The notes below the pieces were generated by a model. The model saw only the letters and a program-made list of their open reading frames with translations. It was not told the DNA's origin and did not search any database. The position numbers and the translations under genes are program-made. Positions 20,200 through 29,483 of a stretch of DNA of 45,201 nt are shown piece after piece. This DNA comes from Parvularculaceae bacterium (GTDB lineage: Bacteria > Pseudomonadota > Alphaproteobacteria > Caulobacterales > Parvularculaceae), in NCBI GenBank assembly GCA_021776435.1, contig JAJFFW010000003.1, forward strand, positions 1 to 45,201. The letters are read 5' to 3'. Each line of letters starts with the position of its first letter. Within the stretch, counting starts at the first letter, position 1.

Positions 20200-21372
20200 A
20201 TGGCTGAAATCGACCCTTTAGAACTGGCGCGCACACTGATCCGCCACCCCTCGATTACACCGGCGGGTGAGAGCGTGCTGGACGTCGTGGAGGACAGACT
20301 CAAAAGCCTCGGGTTTTCCTGCACGCGGCTGGTTTTTGAGGAGGAAGGCGAGACGCCGGTCGATAATCTCTACGCACGATACGGCAACCGCAAACCGAAT
20401 TTCTGTTTCGCCGGACATGTGGACACCGTGCCTCCAGGAGATAAGTCGGATTGGTCCCTGCCGCCTTTCGATGGCGTTATCAAAGATGATTATCTATGGG
20501 GGCGGGGCGCTGTCGATATGAAAGGCGCGATCGCCGCCTTTATCGCCGCCGCCGCCAGATCGACCACTAATGGAAAAATACCCGGCTCGTTGAGCCTCCT
20601 CATCACCAGTGACGAAGAGGGGCCAGCGGTCAACGGCACGCGGAAAGTTCTACAATGGATGCGCGAGCAAGGTGAGGTCATTGACCATTGCCTGGTGGGC
20701 GAACCGACAAACCCGGCGGAAATCGGCGATATGGTGAAGGTCGGCCGCCGCGGAAGTATTAATTGCTGGCTCACCGTTGAGGGTCGTCAGGGCCATGTGG
20801 CCTATCCGGACCGGGCGCAAAACCCCATTCCCGCCCTTATGACGAAATTGTTGGCGTTGAGCGAAACGTCCCTCGATGAAGGGTATGAGCATTTTCAACC
20901 GTCGAGTCTTCAGGTTACGGACATTCATATTGGAAACCCAGCACATAATATAATCCCTGCGCGCGCAGTAGCGCGGTTCAATGTCCGCTTCAACCCAACC
21001 TGGACTGGCAAATCAATTGAGGCATGGTTGCGTGATCGACTCGACCGTCTCGCAACCTCATCAGGATTAAGCTATCATCTTAAGGTGGTTGTTTCTGGCG
21101 AAGCGTTTTTAACCACTGACCAGGCATTTATTTCCTTAATCGCCGACAGCGTCGAAACATGCACCGGGCGCAGACCTGAGTTCTCCACATCCGGCGGCAC
21201 ATCTGATGCCCGTTTCATAAAGGATTACGCGCCTGTGGTTGAGTTTGGTTTAATCGGCGCCACCATGCATCAAATCGATGAGCGCGTGTTATTATCGGAT
21301 ATTGATATGCTTACGGATATTTATCAGCATATTCTGGACCGGTATTACATTACTTTTGGAGATGCGTCGTGA
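20200..21372 (+). CDS. dapE: Succinyl-diaminopimelate desuccinylase DapE
   Basis: DapE hydrolyses N-succinyl-LL-diaminopimelate, the step after DapC in the succinylase branch of lysine/DAP synthesis. The 390-residue M20 metallopeptidase has the di-zinc ligand motifs FAGHVDTVPPGD and WGRGAVDMKG, the general base in SDEEGPAVNGT, and the C-terminal EFGLIGATMHQIDERV. The dimerisation-domain motif GRQGHVAYPDRAQNP is also clear. I chose the ATG at 20200 (MAEIDPLELARTLI), because family N-termini begin there; the frame is open back to 20134 without resemblance. Its stop overlaps the next gene's start. Confidence 0.96.
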   Translation: MAEIDPLELARTLIRHPSITPAGESVLDVVEDRLKSLGFSCTRLVFEEEGETPVDNLYARYGNRKPNFCFAGHVDTVPPGDKSDWSLPPFDGVIKDDYLWGRGAVDMKGAIAAFIAAAARSTTNGKIPGSLSLLITSDEEGPAVNGTRKVLQWMREQGEVIDHCLVGEPTNPAEIGDMVKVGRRGSINCWLTVEGRQGHVAYPDRAQNPIPALMTKLLALSETSLDEGYEHFQPSSLQVTDIHIGNPAHNIIPARAVARFNVRFNPTWTGKSIEAWLRDRLDRLATSSGLSYHLKVVVSGEAFLTTDQAFISLIADSVETCTGRRPEFSTSGGTSDARFIKDYAPVVEFGLIGATMHQIDERVLLSDIDMLTDIYQHILDRYYITFGDAS

Positions 21373-21986
21373 TCACCCTTGATTATGCCGCCAACAACCT
21401 GATTGGCGCCTGGAAGATGGCGTGGGGGTTGAACAGTTGGGAGGAGCGCGTCGATCACTCAACGGATGGCGTATTTCTTTCGTTTTGGGCGATAGCCGTC
21501 GCCGCACCGCTTTCCCTTTTATTTGTATCCTCAGTACGCCGCGCAGCGCGAGTGACGCCGGACTTTCCCGAAACACCCGTTCTGCAAGCCCCGATAGCAT
21601 TAATGGTCGCTTCAGACTTCATCGCTTTTGTACTCTTCATCGCAATCAGTCTGTTTTCCCTGGTCATGATCGCACGACGTCTCGGCGCGTACCGACAAAT
21701 CTCTCTGCTCATTGTAGGGTTTAACTGGTCGCAAGTCTTTGTCGGCGCGATTTTAGCCTTACCCGTAACTGTAATGGGAATAACAGGAAGCAAGAATTTA
21801 GCAGCGGCGCTGTTTTTGCCTGCGGTCGCTTTTTCCGGCGCCATCTTTTGGGGAATATTGAGACGCAGCCTGCCGCTCAATGTGACCATGACAATCGCTG
21901 CTATCGTATTGCTGATGCTTATCAGTGTGATCACTGACTCTGTGGTGAATGGGTTTGCGCTTTTCGCCTATCAGGCTTTCTCATAA
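21369..21986 (+). CDS. Membrane protein of unknown function, coupled to dapE
   Basis: The 205-residue protein has about five hydrophobic segments (near 43-57, 75-100, 112-132, 143-162 and 178-196). I recognise no family with confidence; the overall plan resembles small Yip1-like or DUF membrane proteins. The GTG start overlaps the dapE TGA stop (GTGA) and GGAG lies 8 bases upstream, so it is likely translated with dapE. Its 3' end overlaps the convergent truA gene by 16 bases. A link to envelope or lysine metabolism is only a guess from position. Confidence 0.75.
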   Translation: MITLDYAANNLIGAWKMAWGLNSWEERVDHSTDGVFLSFWAIAVAAPLSLLFVSSVRRAARVTPDFPETPVLQAPIALMVASDFIAFVLFIAISLFSLVMIARRLGAYRQISLLIVGFNWSQVFVGAILALPVTVMGITGSKNLAAALFLPAVAFSGAIFWGILRRSLPLNVTMTIAAIVLLMLISVITDSVVNGFALFAYQAFS

Positions 21987-22717
21987 TCGGCTTGAAGAAA
22001 GTAAAGGCCGCAAGCTGGCGCCACAGGTCCGCACTCTGAACGATCACACGACTGGAGCACGGCTTTCAGTTTGGACGGCGCCCAACGTCCAAGTCCCACC
22101 TTCACAAGAGATCCAGCGAGAGACCGCACCTGACTATGCAGGAAAGACGGCGCGGAGCAATCAATTGTCACCTTTTCTGCATCGCGCTTCACGGAGATTG
22201 CACTCAATGTTTTGATTGGGGAGGTCGCCTGACATTGCGCTGTGCGGAAGGTTGAAAAATCATGCTTGCCGGTGAGCAATTGAGCTGCTTCATGCATAAC
22301 GGCGGCATCGATCGGTGCGGAAACCTGCCAGGCGCGGTTGCGTTTAAGCGCAATGGGTGAACGACGGTTGATAATCTCGTAGCGGTAATGACGGGCAATG
22401 CATGAAAACCGTGCGTGGAACTGATCACTCACCCGTTCTGCTGACAGAACGGAAATCGGAGCCGGTTTGAGGTATTGGTTGATCGCATCGCGCACCGTAT
22501 CGGGCATGTAGTCTTTGGGCAGATCAATATGAGCCGTCATGGCGATTGCGTGGACACCCGCATCGGTGCGGCCTGCAGCGAATATTACGGTTTCCTCACC
22601 GCAAAGGGCTTCTGCCGCTGATTCGAGGGCGGCCTGAATTGACGGTGCATTATCCTGTCTTTGCCAACCAGAATAAGGTGTGCCGTCATATTCAATAAGG
22701 AGCTTAAAACGGGACAT
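21971..22717 (-). CDS. truA: tRNA pseudouridine(38-40) synthase TruA
   Basis: TruA isomerises uridines 38-40 in the anticodon arm. The 248-residue protein has the catalytic Asp in AAGRTDAGVHAIAM (near residue 52), the N-terminal LLIEYDGTPYSGWQRQDN, the ARHYRYEI strand, and PSFLHSQVRSLAGSLVKVG near the C-terminus. The ATG at 22717 starts 4 bases after the fmt stop, with GGAAG inside the end of fmt as the ribosome site. The frame stays open to 22888 inside fmt, but that part is a shadow. It is the last gene of the def-fmt-truA operon. Confidence 0.96.
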   Translation of the reverse strand: MSRFKLLIEYDGTPYSGWQRQDNAPSIQAALESAAEALCGEETVIFAAGRTDAGVHAIAMTAHIDLPKDYMPDTVRDAINQYLKPAPISVLSAERVSDQFHARFSCIARHYRYEIINRRSPIALKRNRAWQVSAPIDAAVMHEAAQLLTGKHDFSTFRTAQCQATSPIKTLSAISVKRDAEKVTIDCSAPSFLHSQVRSLAGSLVKVGLGRWAPSKLKAVLQSCDRSECGPVAPACGLYFLQADYEKA

Positions 22718-22721
22718 TGAT

Positions 22722-23651
22722 CTAAAGCTTCCGCCCAACATCGAGTGAGGCGCCACGTAGAAAAACATCAGCTTCTTGCACAGCTTTCCCTGCACGCTGT
22801 AGACGGACAAGCTCAATGGCGCCGTCACCGCACGCCACAATGAGGCGACCATCATTTTCAAGAATTCCTCCAGGAGCGCCGCTCCCATCCACCAGGCGGG
22901 AGAAGAGCACCTTTACGCGGATCGGATCTTTTTCCGTTGGCGCTTCGAACCAGGCGCCGGGGAACGGCGACAGTCCGCGAATATGGCAGTCGACCTCATG
23001 CGCCGGGCGCAACCAATCGATACGAGATTGCGCCGGAGTTATCTTTTCCGCGTAAGTGACGCCTTGTTCCGCCTGCGGGGTTTCTATCAGCGCGCCCCGC
23101 TCTACCGCTGCGAGCGCACGCGGCATCAGCTGGGCGCCAATTTGTGCAAGCCGGTCATGGAGTGATCCCGTCGTGTCCTCTGGCTTGATCTCGACTATCT
23201 CGGAAAGGAGCACCGGCCCGGTATCGAGCCCCGCCTCCATACGCATCACCTGCACCCCGGTCTGATCGTCACCCGCCATAATCGCTCTGTGAATGGGGGC
23301 CGCTCCGCGCCAACGCGGCAATAGAGAAGCATGCAGATTAAAACAGCCATATCGAGGCGCATCAAGTACGGCTTGAGGCAAAATCAGCCCATAAGCGACA
23401 ACCACAGCCGCATCAACATTAAGCGCATGAAAAATGTCACGCTCCGTTTTAGGTTTAAAAGATCGCGGTGTGTGAACATCCAACCCATGGTCCTCCGCAA
23501 ACCGATGAACCGGAGAGGGTGTTACATGGTGACCTCGGCCAGAGGGTTGCGGTGCGCGCGTATAAACCGCAACGACGTCATGGCCGGCGGTTAGAAGTTC
23601 GGCCAAAACCGGAACAGAAAAAGCGGGCGTCCCCATATAAGCGAGGCGCAT
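22722..23651 (-). CDS. fmt: Methionyl-tRNA formyltransferase Fmt
   Basis: Fmt formylates initiator Met-tRNA from 10-formyl-tetrahydrofolate. The 309-residue length is normal. The N-terminal Rossmann-like part starts [19 protein letters not shown]. The formyltransferase signature reads [20 protein letters not shown] (with the SLLP loop), followed by [17 protein letters not shown] containing the catalytic Asp. The C-terminal OB-like domain carries [13 protein letters not shown]. The ATG at 23651 has AGGAG 9 bases upstream; the frame is open to 23690. It sits between def and truA. Confidence 0.96.
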   Translation of the reverse strand: MRLAYMGTPAFSVPVLAELLTAGHDVVAVYTRAPQPSGRGHHVTPSPVHRFAEDHGLDVHTPRSFKPKTERDIFHALNVDAAVVVAYGLILPQAVLDAPRYGCFNLHASLLPRWRGAAPIHRAIMAGDDQTGVQVMRMEAGLDTGPVLLSEIVEIKPEDTTGSLHDRLAQIGAQLMPRALAAVERGALIETPQAEQGVTYAEKITPAQSRIDWLRPAHEVDCHIRGLSPFPGAWFEAPTEKDPIRVKVLFSRLVDGSGAPGGILENDGRLIVACGDGAIELVRLQRAGKAVQEADVFLRGASLDVGRKL

Positions 23652-23710
23652 GATGCGAATTCTCCTAATAGGTCGTGTCGCTCGCGCCACACTGGCAATA
23701 TTATCAGTCG

Positions 23711-24229
23711 CTACTCTGCGGCAGCGAGTCGTTGGTCTTTTTTAAGCTTCCTGAGGATTCGATCGCGTTTCAAGCGGGACAAATGATCGATGAACAGAAC
23801 GCCCTCAAGGTGATCCATCTCATGTTGAATGCAGGTCGCCAACAGCCCTTCCGCCTCGAGACTTTGAGCGTTACCCTGATAATCGAGATAACGCACGGTG
23901 CACGCGGTCGGGCGTTCGACATCCTCATAATAATCCGGAACCGAGAGACACCCTTCTTCATAAAGCCCAGATTCTTCCGAGGGATTATGGATTTCAGGGT
24001 TAACAAAAAAGCTCGGCTGAGGGTCCTCGTCATCACGGGCCAAATCGATGACAATCACCCGCAAGGGAATGCCAATCTGGATCGCCGCCAACCCGATACC
24101 AGGGGCGGCGTACATCGTCTCAAGCATATCATCCATGATCGTCCGCAACGCATCATCCACTTTCACGACAGACTTCGACACCTCACGCAGGCGCGGATCA
24201 GGGGCGATCAATATTTCTCTAACAGCCAT
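23711..24229 (-). CDS. def: Peptide deformylase
   Basis: Def removes the N-formyl group from new proteins and is the functional partner of Fmt encoded next to it. The 172-residue protein has all three metal-site motifs: [10 protein letters not shown] (motif 1), EGCLSVP (motif 2, Cys ligand) and QHEMDHLEG (motif 3, His-Glu-x-x-His). A short charged C-terminal tail ([12 protein letters not shown]) follows. It is the first gene of the def-fmt-truA operon and diverges from the RmuC-like gene at 24355. Confidence 0.97.
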   Translation of the reverse strand: MAVREILIAPDPRLREVSKSVVKVDDALRTIMDDMLETMYAAPGIGLAAIQIGIPLRVIVIDLARDDEDPQPSFFVNPEIHNPSEESGLYEEGCLSVPDYYEDVERPTACTVRYLDYQGNAQSLEAEGLLATCIQHEMDHLEGVLFIDHLSRLKRDRILRKLKKDQRLAAAE

Positions 24230-24354
24230 GAATTGTCACCTATGGCCGACATCGGCATCCGTCAAGACCCTCGCGAAGCGCTCTAAGTCCTCGCAAGTGC
24301 AGCCTTTTTCCGTTATACTCGTTACATAGCACAATTGGGCGCACAGGGATCGGC

Positions 24355-26403
24355 ATGACTTTCCAGACCCAGGGCCTAAAATATTTGGCCACAGGCGATG
24401 ATGCTCTGGACCAGGCGGTCACGACCGTTGAACCGTTAATCACCGGGTCTGCGCCTATCCTTTGGGGCGGTTTTGCGATTTTCGCGGCGGTCTTTTTTAT
24501 CACTCTCATGTTGATCATGCGCGGACGTCTTGCCAAGCCACGCCAGACAGAAAACCCCGAGCCGGATCAACACGCTTTTCAGGCTGCCGAAGATACCTAC
24601 GAGGACATTAACCGTGACGACCCTCCAGCTCATGACCTGACTGATGATAAAAGCGCACACCACGATGAAGGTCTCGTATTCGACCAAGACCCTCCTGACG
24701 ATCATGACGCAGAGAAAACCGAGCGTCCCAAAAGGATGCCATTTGTAAATCTATTCTTTTCGAAAAAAGCGCGGTCTCAAAACGTGATTCATGAAGGCGA
24801 CCTCAAAGAGTCGCCAGTCGAGCTTGCTGATCTTCCTGATACCGACGGGCGCACTGATGTTTCGCATGATTTTAAGTCCGAATTTAACATAAAGGCCGCT
24901 GAAGCCGCGCGACATCAAGCCGAATCCGAGATCGCTGAAATGAAACGCCGCGCCGCCGATGAGGCTGAGGCTTTATGGAGACGCACAGAAGAAGACGCTG
25001 CGCGTTCTCTTCATGCCGCGGAAGAGGAATTTGCAAGAGCCCGTCAACATACAGCGGAAACGGAACGGGCTCGAGCTCGCGCCGAAGCAGAAATACAAGC
25101 AGAGGCCATAAGGTTGGCGGCTGAGATACGCAATGAGACAGATCGCGAGGCCGACTTTGAGCAGCGAAAACTAACCGCTGCCTTCGAACGATGCTCGCAA
25201 TCCATATCCGCGATAGAACAGACAATCGCCAGTCAGACCAATGCACAGCGCAAAGAAAGTGATGACCTAAGAAGTGACCTGGCAGCGCAGTTTGAAGACC
25301 GCTTTACGGCGTTTACGCGTTTTATCGAAGAGCAGATTAAAGCAACGCCAACCCCAGACATTTACGAGCAACAAAATCACCACCACGCATCTATCGAACA
25401 GCAAGTCCTCAGCTATTCCGAATCCGTATCACATCAATTAGCCGCTCATCGCGATACAATGATTGCGGCGATGGTTCACTTGGCAGACAAGATCAATTCA
25501 CTCGCCACCGCTCCCGAAGACGTCAACCGCTTAGCGCGTGAATTGAGTGCGTTGCGAACTTCTCTGGACACCAAGTTTCATGTCCCCGTTTCACCGCTCG
25601 TTCAGCTCTCGGATATTGTACGAAATACATTGGCGCCCTCAACATTTGAGCTGCGCGCATTGATGTCTAACAACCGCAAAGCCGACTGCCTTATTCATCT
25701 TGCCGAGCCGTTGAAATCGATAGCCGTCGATGCGCGCTTTCCTGTTGAGGCTTTTCGTCAGCTCAGTGAAAATGACGATAATGAGACGGGCCGCGGGCGT
25801 GCGGAAAATACGTTCCGTCGTACGGCCCTCAATCACATCGTAGACATTGTCGAACATTTGATCGTTCCTGGTCAAACCGTTGATTCAGCCGTGATGTTTC
25901 TGCCATCAGAAACGATGCTCTCAACATTGCACAGCCGCTTTCCCGATATCGTTCAAGACAGCTACCGCGCCCGTGTTTGGATCGTGTCACCGACCAGCTT
26001 CATGGCGACGCTGCATACGATCAGCGCCGTTCTTCAAGACGCTCAGAGGCAAGCTGAGGCGGCAAGCCATGTTCCCATCAAGAGCGGCCCCTCGCCGCTG
26101 AATACAGGCCAGTCGCATCCAGAAGTCACCACCCACGAACCGCAATTCAATGACGCAGATGAGCCCTGTTTCGAGCCATCATCTCCCGATTACCCTGCAC
26201 AAAGCGTCAACCGCGATCCCGTCTCAACTCCGGATGAAAAAGCGCCTGAAGTGACGCCGCACCCTGTCGCCTCTCATGTCGACGAGGGTCTGTATTCACA
26301 GCCCCCAGCGGACCATGAGGATGATCAGCAGACAGAAGAGGAAGAACCCAAGCACCCGACAACCGCTCCGCGTCCGCAGCGCCCACCTTTTCCACTACAA
26401 TAA
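24355..26403 (+). CDS. Membrane-anchored coiled-coil protein with a divergent RmuC-like domain
   Basis: The protein has 682 residues. In order: one membrane segment (about 34-57), an acidic linker, a long Ala/Glu/Arg-rich coiled coil (about 175-310), a region that aligns by eye with RmuC (about 425-560), and a proline-rich acidic tail. The matches to the neighbouring true RmuC are ADCLIHLAEPLKSIAVDARF against PDMIVRLPGSRVIAVDSKVS, and DSAVMFLPSETM...WIVSPTSFMATL against DFVVMFVPGENY...LIASPTTLIAIL. The Lys of VDSK is Arg here and the GRWGE motif is lost, so nuclease-like activity is doubtful. It converges on rmuC with 21 bases between the stops. An ancient duplication and loss of catalysis is my inference. 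Confidence 0.8.
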   Translation: MTFQTQGLKYLATGDDALDQAVTTVEPLITGSAPILWGGFAIFAAVFFITLMLIMRGRLAKPRQTENPEPDQHAFQAAEDTYEDINRDDPPAHDLTDDKSAHHDEGLVFDQDPPDDHDAEKTERPKRMPFVNLFFSKKARSQNVIHEGDLKESPVELADLPDTDGRTDVSHDFKSEFNIKAAEAARHQAESEIAEMKRRAADEAEALWRRTEEDAARSLHAAEEEFARARQHTAETERARARAEAEIQAEAIRLAAEIRNETDREADFEQRKLTAAFERCSQSISAIEQTIASQTNAQRKESDDLRSDLAAQFEDRFTAFTRFIEEQIKATPTPDIYEQQNHHHASIEQQVLSYSESVSHQLAAHRDTMIAAMVHLADKINSLATAPEDVNRLARELSALRTSLDTKFHVPVSPLVQLSDIVRNTLAPSTFELRALMSNNRKADCLIHLAEPLKSIAVDARFPVEAFRQLSENDDNETGRGRAENTFRRTALNHIVDIVEHLIVPGQTVDSAVMFLPSETMLSTLHSRFPDIVQDSYRARVWIVSPTSFMATLHTISAVLQDAQRQAEAASHVPIKSGPSPLNTGQSHPEVTTHEPQFNDADEPCFEPSSPDYPAQSVNRDPVSTPDEKAPEVTPHPVASHVDEGLYSQPPADHEDDQQTEEEEPKHPTTAPRPQRPPFPLQ

Positions 26404-26424
26404 ACCGCAGCAGATCTGACAGCT

Positions 26425-27864
26425 TTATTCCTCAGCGCCTTCGTCTTCCGATGACGGCGGCGGCAACAAGTCGTCATTGCCACGCAATTGACGTGGTGAC
26501 TGATCAATCTGCTTCAATTCCTCAATCGGCCTTTCGGCGCCAAGCCATTCATAATCCGCCAGACGGCGCGCACGGGTCAACACGCGACTCTCAAACCCGC
26601 CGACCACCTCGTCATATTTTTTGACAGCGTTACCCAACGCGCTCCCTAACCCCGAAAGGCGCCCGCTCAAAACACGCAAACTGTCGTGGAGGTCTTTGCC
26701 CATTTTCATGATGCTCTCAGCGTTGTCCGCCGCGTTAGCCTGGCGCCAATTGAACGCAACCGATTTTAGGATCGCGATCAAAGTTGTCGGAGACGCGATA
26801 AGAATCTTTTTTTCGAAGGCGTCCTGAAAGAGCTGAGGTCGAGCGTCCATAGCCCCAGCATAGTAATTCTCTCCCGGTACGAACATCACAACAAAATCAA
26901 GTGAATCCTTCAAGCTTTCTGCATATTCCTTTTTGCTCAAGAGTTTGACATGCGCCCAAAGATCATTGCCATGACGGACAAAATGGGCGACGCGCTCCGT
27001 CTCTGTCTCTGCATCGAGCGCATCCAGATAAGCATTTATAGAAACCTTTGAATCGACGGCGATGACGCGACTGCCAGGGAGACGAACGATCATATCGGGT
27101 TGCTTGCGCTGTTGATCGTCATCGTCGTGGTATTGCTGCTCGATAAAATCGACGTGCGCTGACATGCCCGCCATTTCGACCACATTGCGCAATTGTTCTT
27201 CTCCCCAACGTCCGCGTATCTTGGGACCAGAGCGAAGAGCGGTCGATAATTTCTGCGCTTCCATTCGCACATCATTACTGGATTTAACTAGATCGCCGAT
27301 CCGACCGGAGAGTTCGCCCTGCGCTTTTTGTTGATGCTCGCGCATGTCGGAGAGGCCTTTTTCGTATCGGACCAGCGTCTCGCTGACTGGCCTCAAAAGG
27401 TCATCAACAGCTTTGCGCCGCTTGTCCGCGTCAGCGCTTTGTGCTTGGCGGTGACGCTCAAACGTTTCATTCGCACGCAGTAAAAAAGCCCGGTGCGCGC
27501 CGTCCAACAGCTCCGCCGTTGACGCTTTGAACTGCGTTTCCATTCGAGTTTTGAGTTCAGCCAATGCGCGCTCGCGTTCGGTCAGCCTGGTTGCGTTCAC
27601 CGCTGCTTCGTTTTCGACACGCGTGCGGGTCGTCCGTTCGTCCTCAAGCGCCATTTTGAGAGCGGCGACTTCCGTAGCTCGGGTTTCCGCAGCGGAGAGG
27701 GCAATCCGCGTCTGTTCAAGATCTGCGCGTAATTCCATTTCACGGCGAACAAGTCGTGTTGACCGAATAAACAGAAAAACGACCACGCCGAGAGCAATCA
27801 GCGCGACCCAGAAAACAGGGGCCTCCGGCTGGAAGCCCGCATCAGCAAACCTTTTCAGTAACAT
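26425..27864 (-). CDS. rmuC: DNA recombination protein RmuC
   Basis: The 479-residue protein has an N-terminal membrane anchor (about 15-33), a coiled coil to about residue 200, and the RmuC domain. Conserved segments are GRWGEEQLRNVVEMAGM, PDMIVRLPGSRVIAVDSKVS, LDFVVMFVPGENYYAGA, and ILIASPTTLIAILKSVAFNW. RmuC limits inversion at short inverted repeats in Escherichia coli and has a predicted PD-(D/E)xK nuclease-like core. This copy keeps the E, D and D-x-K positions. It is convergent with the RmuC-like 682-aa gene. The GtrA gene ends... upstream on the same strand direction begins a separate sugar-transfer cluster 27 bases away. Confidence 0.94.
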   Translation of the reverse strand: MLLKRFADAGFQPEAPVFWVALIALGVVVFLFIRSTRLVRREMELRADLEQTRIALSAAETRATEVAALKMALEDERTTRTRVENEAAVNATRLTERERALAELKTRMETQFKASTAELLDGAHRAFLLRANETFERHRQAQSADADKRRKAVDDLLRPVSETLVRYEKGLSDMREHQQKAQGELSGRIGDLVKSSNDVRMEAQKLSTALRSGPKIRGRWGEEQLRNVVEMAGMSAHVDFIEQQYHDDDDQQRKQPDMIVRLPGSRVIAVDSKVSINAYLDALDAETETERVAHFVRHGNDLWAHVKLLSKKEYAESLKDSLDFVVMFVPGENYYAGAMDARPQLFQDAFEKKILIASPTTLIAILKSVAFNWRQANAADNAESIMKMGKDLHDSLRVLSGRLSGLGSALGNAVKKYDEVVGGFESRVLTRARRLADYEWLGAERPIEELKQIDQSPRQLRGNDDLLPPPSSEDEGAEE

Positions 27865-27891
27865 TGCCTAATAGTAGATTGATTCGTGACT

Positions 27892-28320
27892 TTACCGGTC
27901 TGCGCTCTTGAACACGAAAAGCGCTGTCAGGGTATAGTTGATAAGCACCGTGAGGGCGATTGCAACTCCCTTGGCCCATAACGGGCCAATGCGCCCTGCG
28001 AGGACGCTCACCAACACGGTCGACAAGATCAGCGACAAGGCATGGGCGCTGAAGAACTTAAAATAGCCCCGCAGCGTGCGCGGCGCCGGCCGCCCATTTT
28101 CATGAAAAGTCACATGCGCGTTGAGAAAATAACTGCCGCTATTGGCGACAAAGAACGCCCCGGCATTGGCCAATGCAGGCATCACACCCAGGTAAACAAG
28201 CACAGCATAAGCGGAAAAATCGACCACCGTGTTGACAGCACCCACACCGCTGAACCGGACGAAACGGCTCCTGTGGCGCCTGATGATCGTGTCGTCTGTA
28301 GGATCTTTTGGGTCCGGCAT
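27892..28320 (-). CDS. GtrA family membrane protein (lipid-linked sugar flippase)
   Basis: The 142-residue protein has four membrane segments and the GtrA signature FSGVGAVNTVVDFSAYAVLV, followed by FFVANSGSYFLNAHVTFH. GtrA proteins are believed to move polyprenyl-phosphate-linked sugars across the inner membrane for O-antigen or wall decoration. The ATG at 28320 begins one base after the stop codon of the GtrB-like gene, so the two are co-translated. The divergent GT87 gene at 29484 supplies a candidate final transferase. Confidence 0.92.
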   Translation of the reverse strand: MPDPKDPTDDTIIRRHRSRFVRFSGVGAVNTVVDFSAYAVLVYLGVMPALANAGAFFVANSGSYFLNAHVTFHENGRPAPRTLRGYFKFFSAHALSLILSTVLVSVLAGRIGPLWAKGVAIALTVLINYTLTALFVFKSADR

Positions 28321-28321
28321 G

Positions 28322-29395
28322 TCAGCCCGCGCGGCGCGACACTGCGCCCTGGTCGATTTTCAGGTTTACCTCGCCTTGCGACGGATCGGCGCCATCGCTA
28401 TGGGCGCTTTCTTGACATCCTATATCTGACATCGCGATCTCATTCGTAAAATAGAGCGGTCGATGTTTCGTCTCGTTGAATACCCTTCCGAGATATTCGC
28501 CGATAACGCCGAGCACGCACAATTGCACACCGCCCAGAAAAAGAATCACGGTGATAAGCGTAGGGAAGCCCTGGACCGTTTCTCCGAAAATGGCGGTTTT
28601 CACAATGAACAAAGCACCCATGATAAAAGCGAACACCGCCGTTACAAAGCCGAGATAACTCGACAGCTTTAAGGGCGCCAGTGTCGAAGACGTCACGCCT
28701 TCAATCGAAAAATTCCACAATCGCCAATAATTCCATTTTGTCTTGCCGGCATGTCGCCGCTCACGGTTGTAAGGGACAGCCTTTGACGGGAAACCGATCC
28801 ACGCGAATACGCCTTTCATGAAACGGTGTCGTTCACGCATCGCGCATACGGCATTCACCGCTTTGCGGCCTAGCAGACGAAAGTCACCGACATTTTCCGG
28901 AAGCTCGACCGGACCTGAGCGGCGCATCAAACGATAGAACATCAGTGCTGTGAGTTTCTTCAACCAACCGTCGCCATGGCGCTTGCGTCTTTGCGCATAG
29001 ACGACATCATACCCCTCGCGCCACCCTGCAATCAGACTACCGATTAACTCCGGGGGATCCTGCAGGTCGGTATCGATAACAACCACCGCATCACCTCGCG
29101 CCGCATCAAGACCGGCTGTGAGAGCAATCTCTTTACCAAAATTTCGACTGAGATCGACAATCGTCGTATTGGGGTGGCGCTCGCGAAGGGCGTACATCAT
29201 CGCTAACGTTCTATCGCGCGATCCGTCATTCACAAAAACAACCTCAAACGGTTGTTCGAGGGCGGTCATTGCGCGACGAAGACGACGGTGAAAATCGAGC
29301 AACACAGCCTCTTCGTTGAAGGCCGGGCAGACGATCGACAACAGCGCCGGGCGGTCCTCTTTGCGTTGAGCGGGTATCGATGCCGCGTCGTTCAT
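28322..29395 (-). CDS. GtrB-like polyprenyl-phosphate glycosyltransferase (GT2)
   Basis: The 357-residue protein has a GT2 N-terminal domain: SIVCPAFNEEAVL, FVNDGSRDRTLAMM, and the metal-binding VVIDTDLQDPPELI. Two C-terminal membrane segments (about 255-320) and the GVQLCVLGVIGEYLGR signature are those of GtrB/dolichol-phosphate-mannose-synthase-like enzymes. It transfers a hexose from a nucleotide sugar to polyprenyl phosphate; which hexose cannot be read from the sequence. The C-terminal 40 residues are variable. The ATG at 29395 diverges from the GT87 gene across 88 bases that must hold both promoters. Confidence 0.93.
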   Translation of the reverse strand: MNDAASIPAQRKEDRPALLSIVCPAFNEEAVLLDFHRRLRRAMTALEQPFEVVFVNDGSRDRTLAMMYALRERHPNTTIVDLSRNFGKEIALTAGLDAARGDAVVVIDTDLQDPPELIGSLIAGWREGYDVVYAQRRKRHGDGWLKKLTALMFYRLMRRSGPVELPENVGDFRLLGRKAVNAVCAMRERHRFMKGVFAWIGFPSKAVPYNRERRHAGKTKWNYWRLWNFSIEGVTSSTLAPLKLSSYLGFVTAVFAFIMGALFIVKTAIFGETVQGFPTLITVILFLGGVQLCVLGVIGEYLGRVFNETKHRPLYFTNEIAMSDIGCQESAHSDGADPSQGEVNLKIDQGAVSRRAG

Positions 29396-29483
29396 GCCAA
29401 TCCTTTTCGCTCTGTTTCCTGTATTCGAACGCTAATCCTTTATTTATGCGTTAATCATACGGTTCATTCCCCTGAACAGGGCG

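Noticed and set aside
22718-22888. N-terminal extension of TruA inside fmt
   Set aside because: The conserved protein starts at 22717 and the extension is simply fmt read in another frame.
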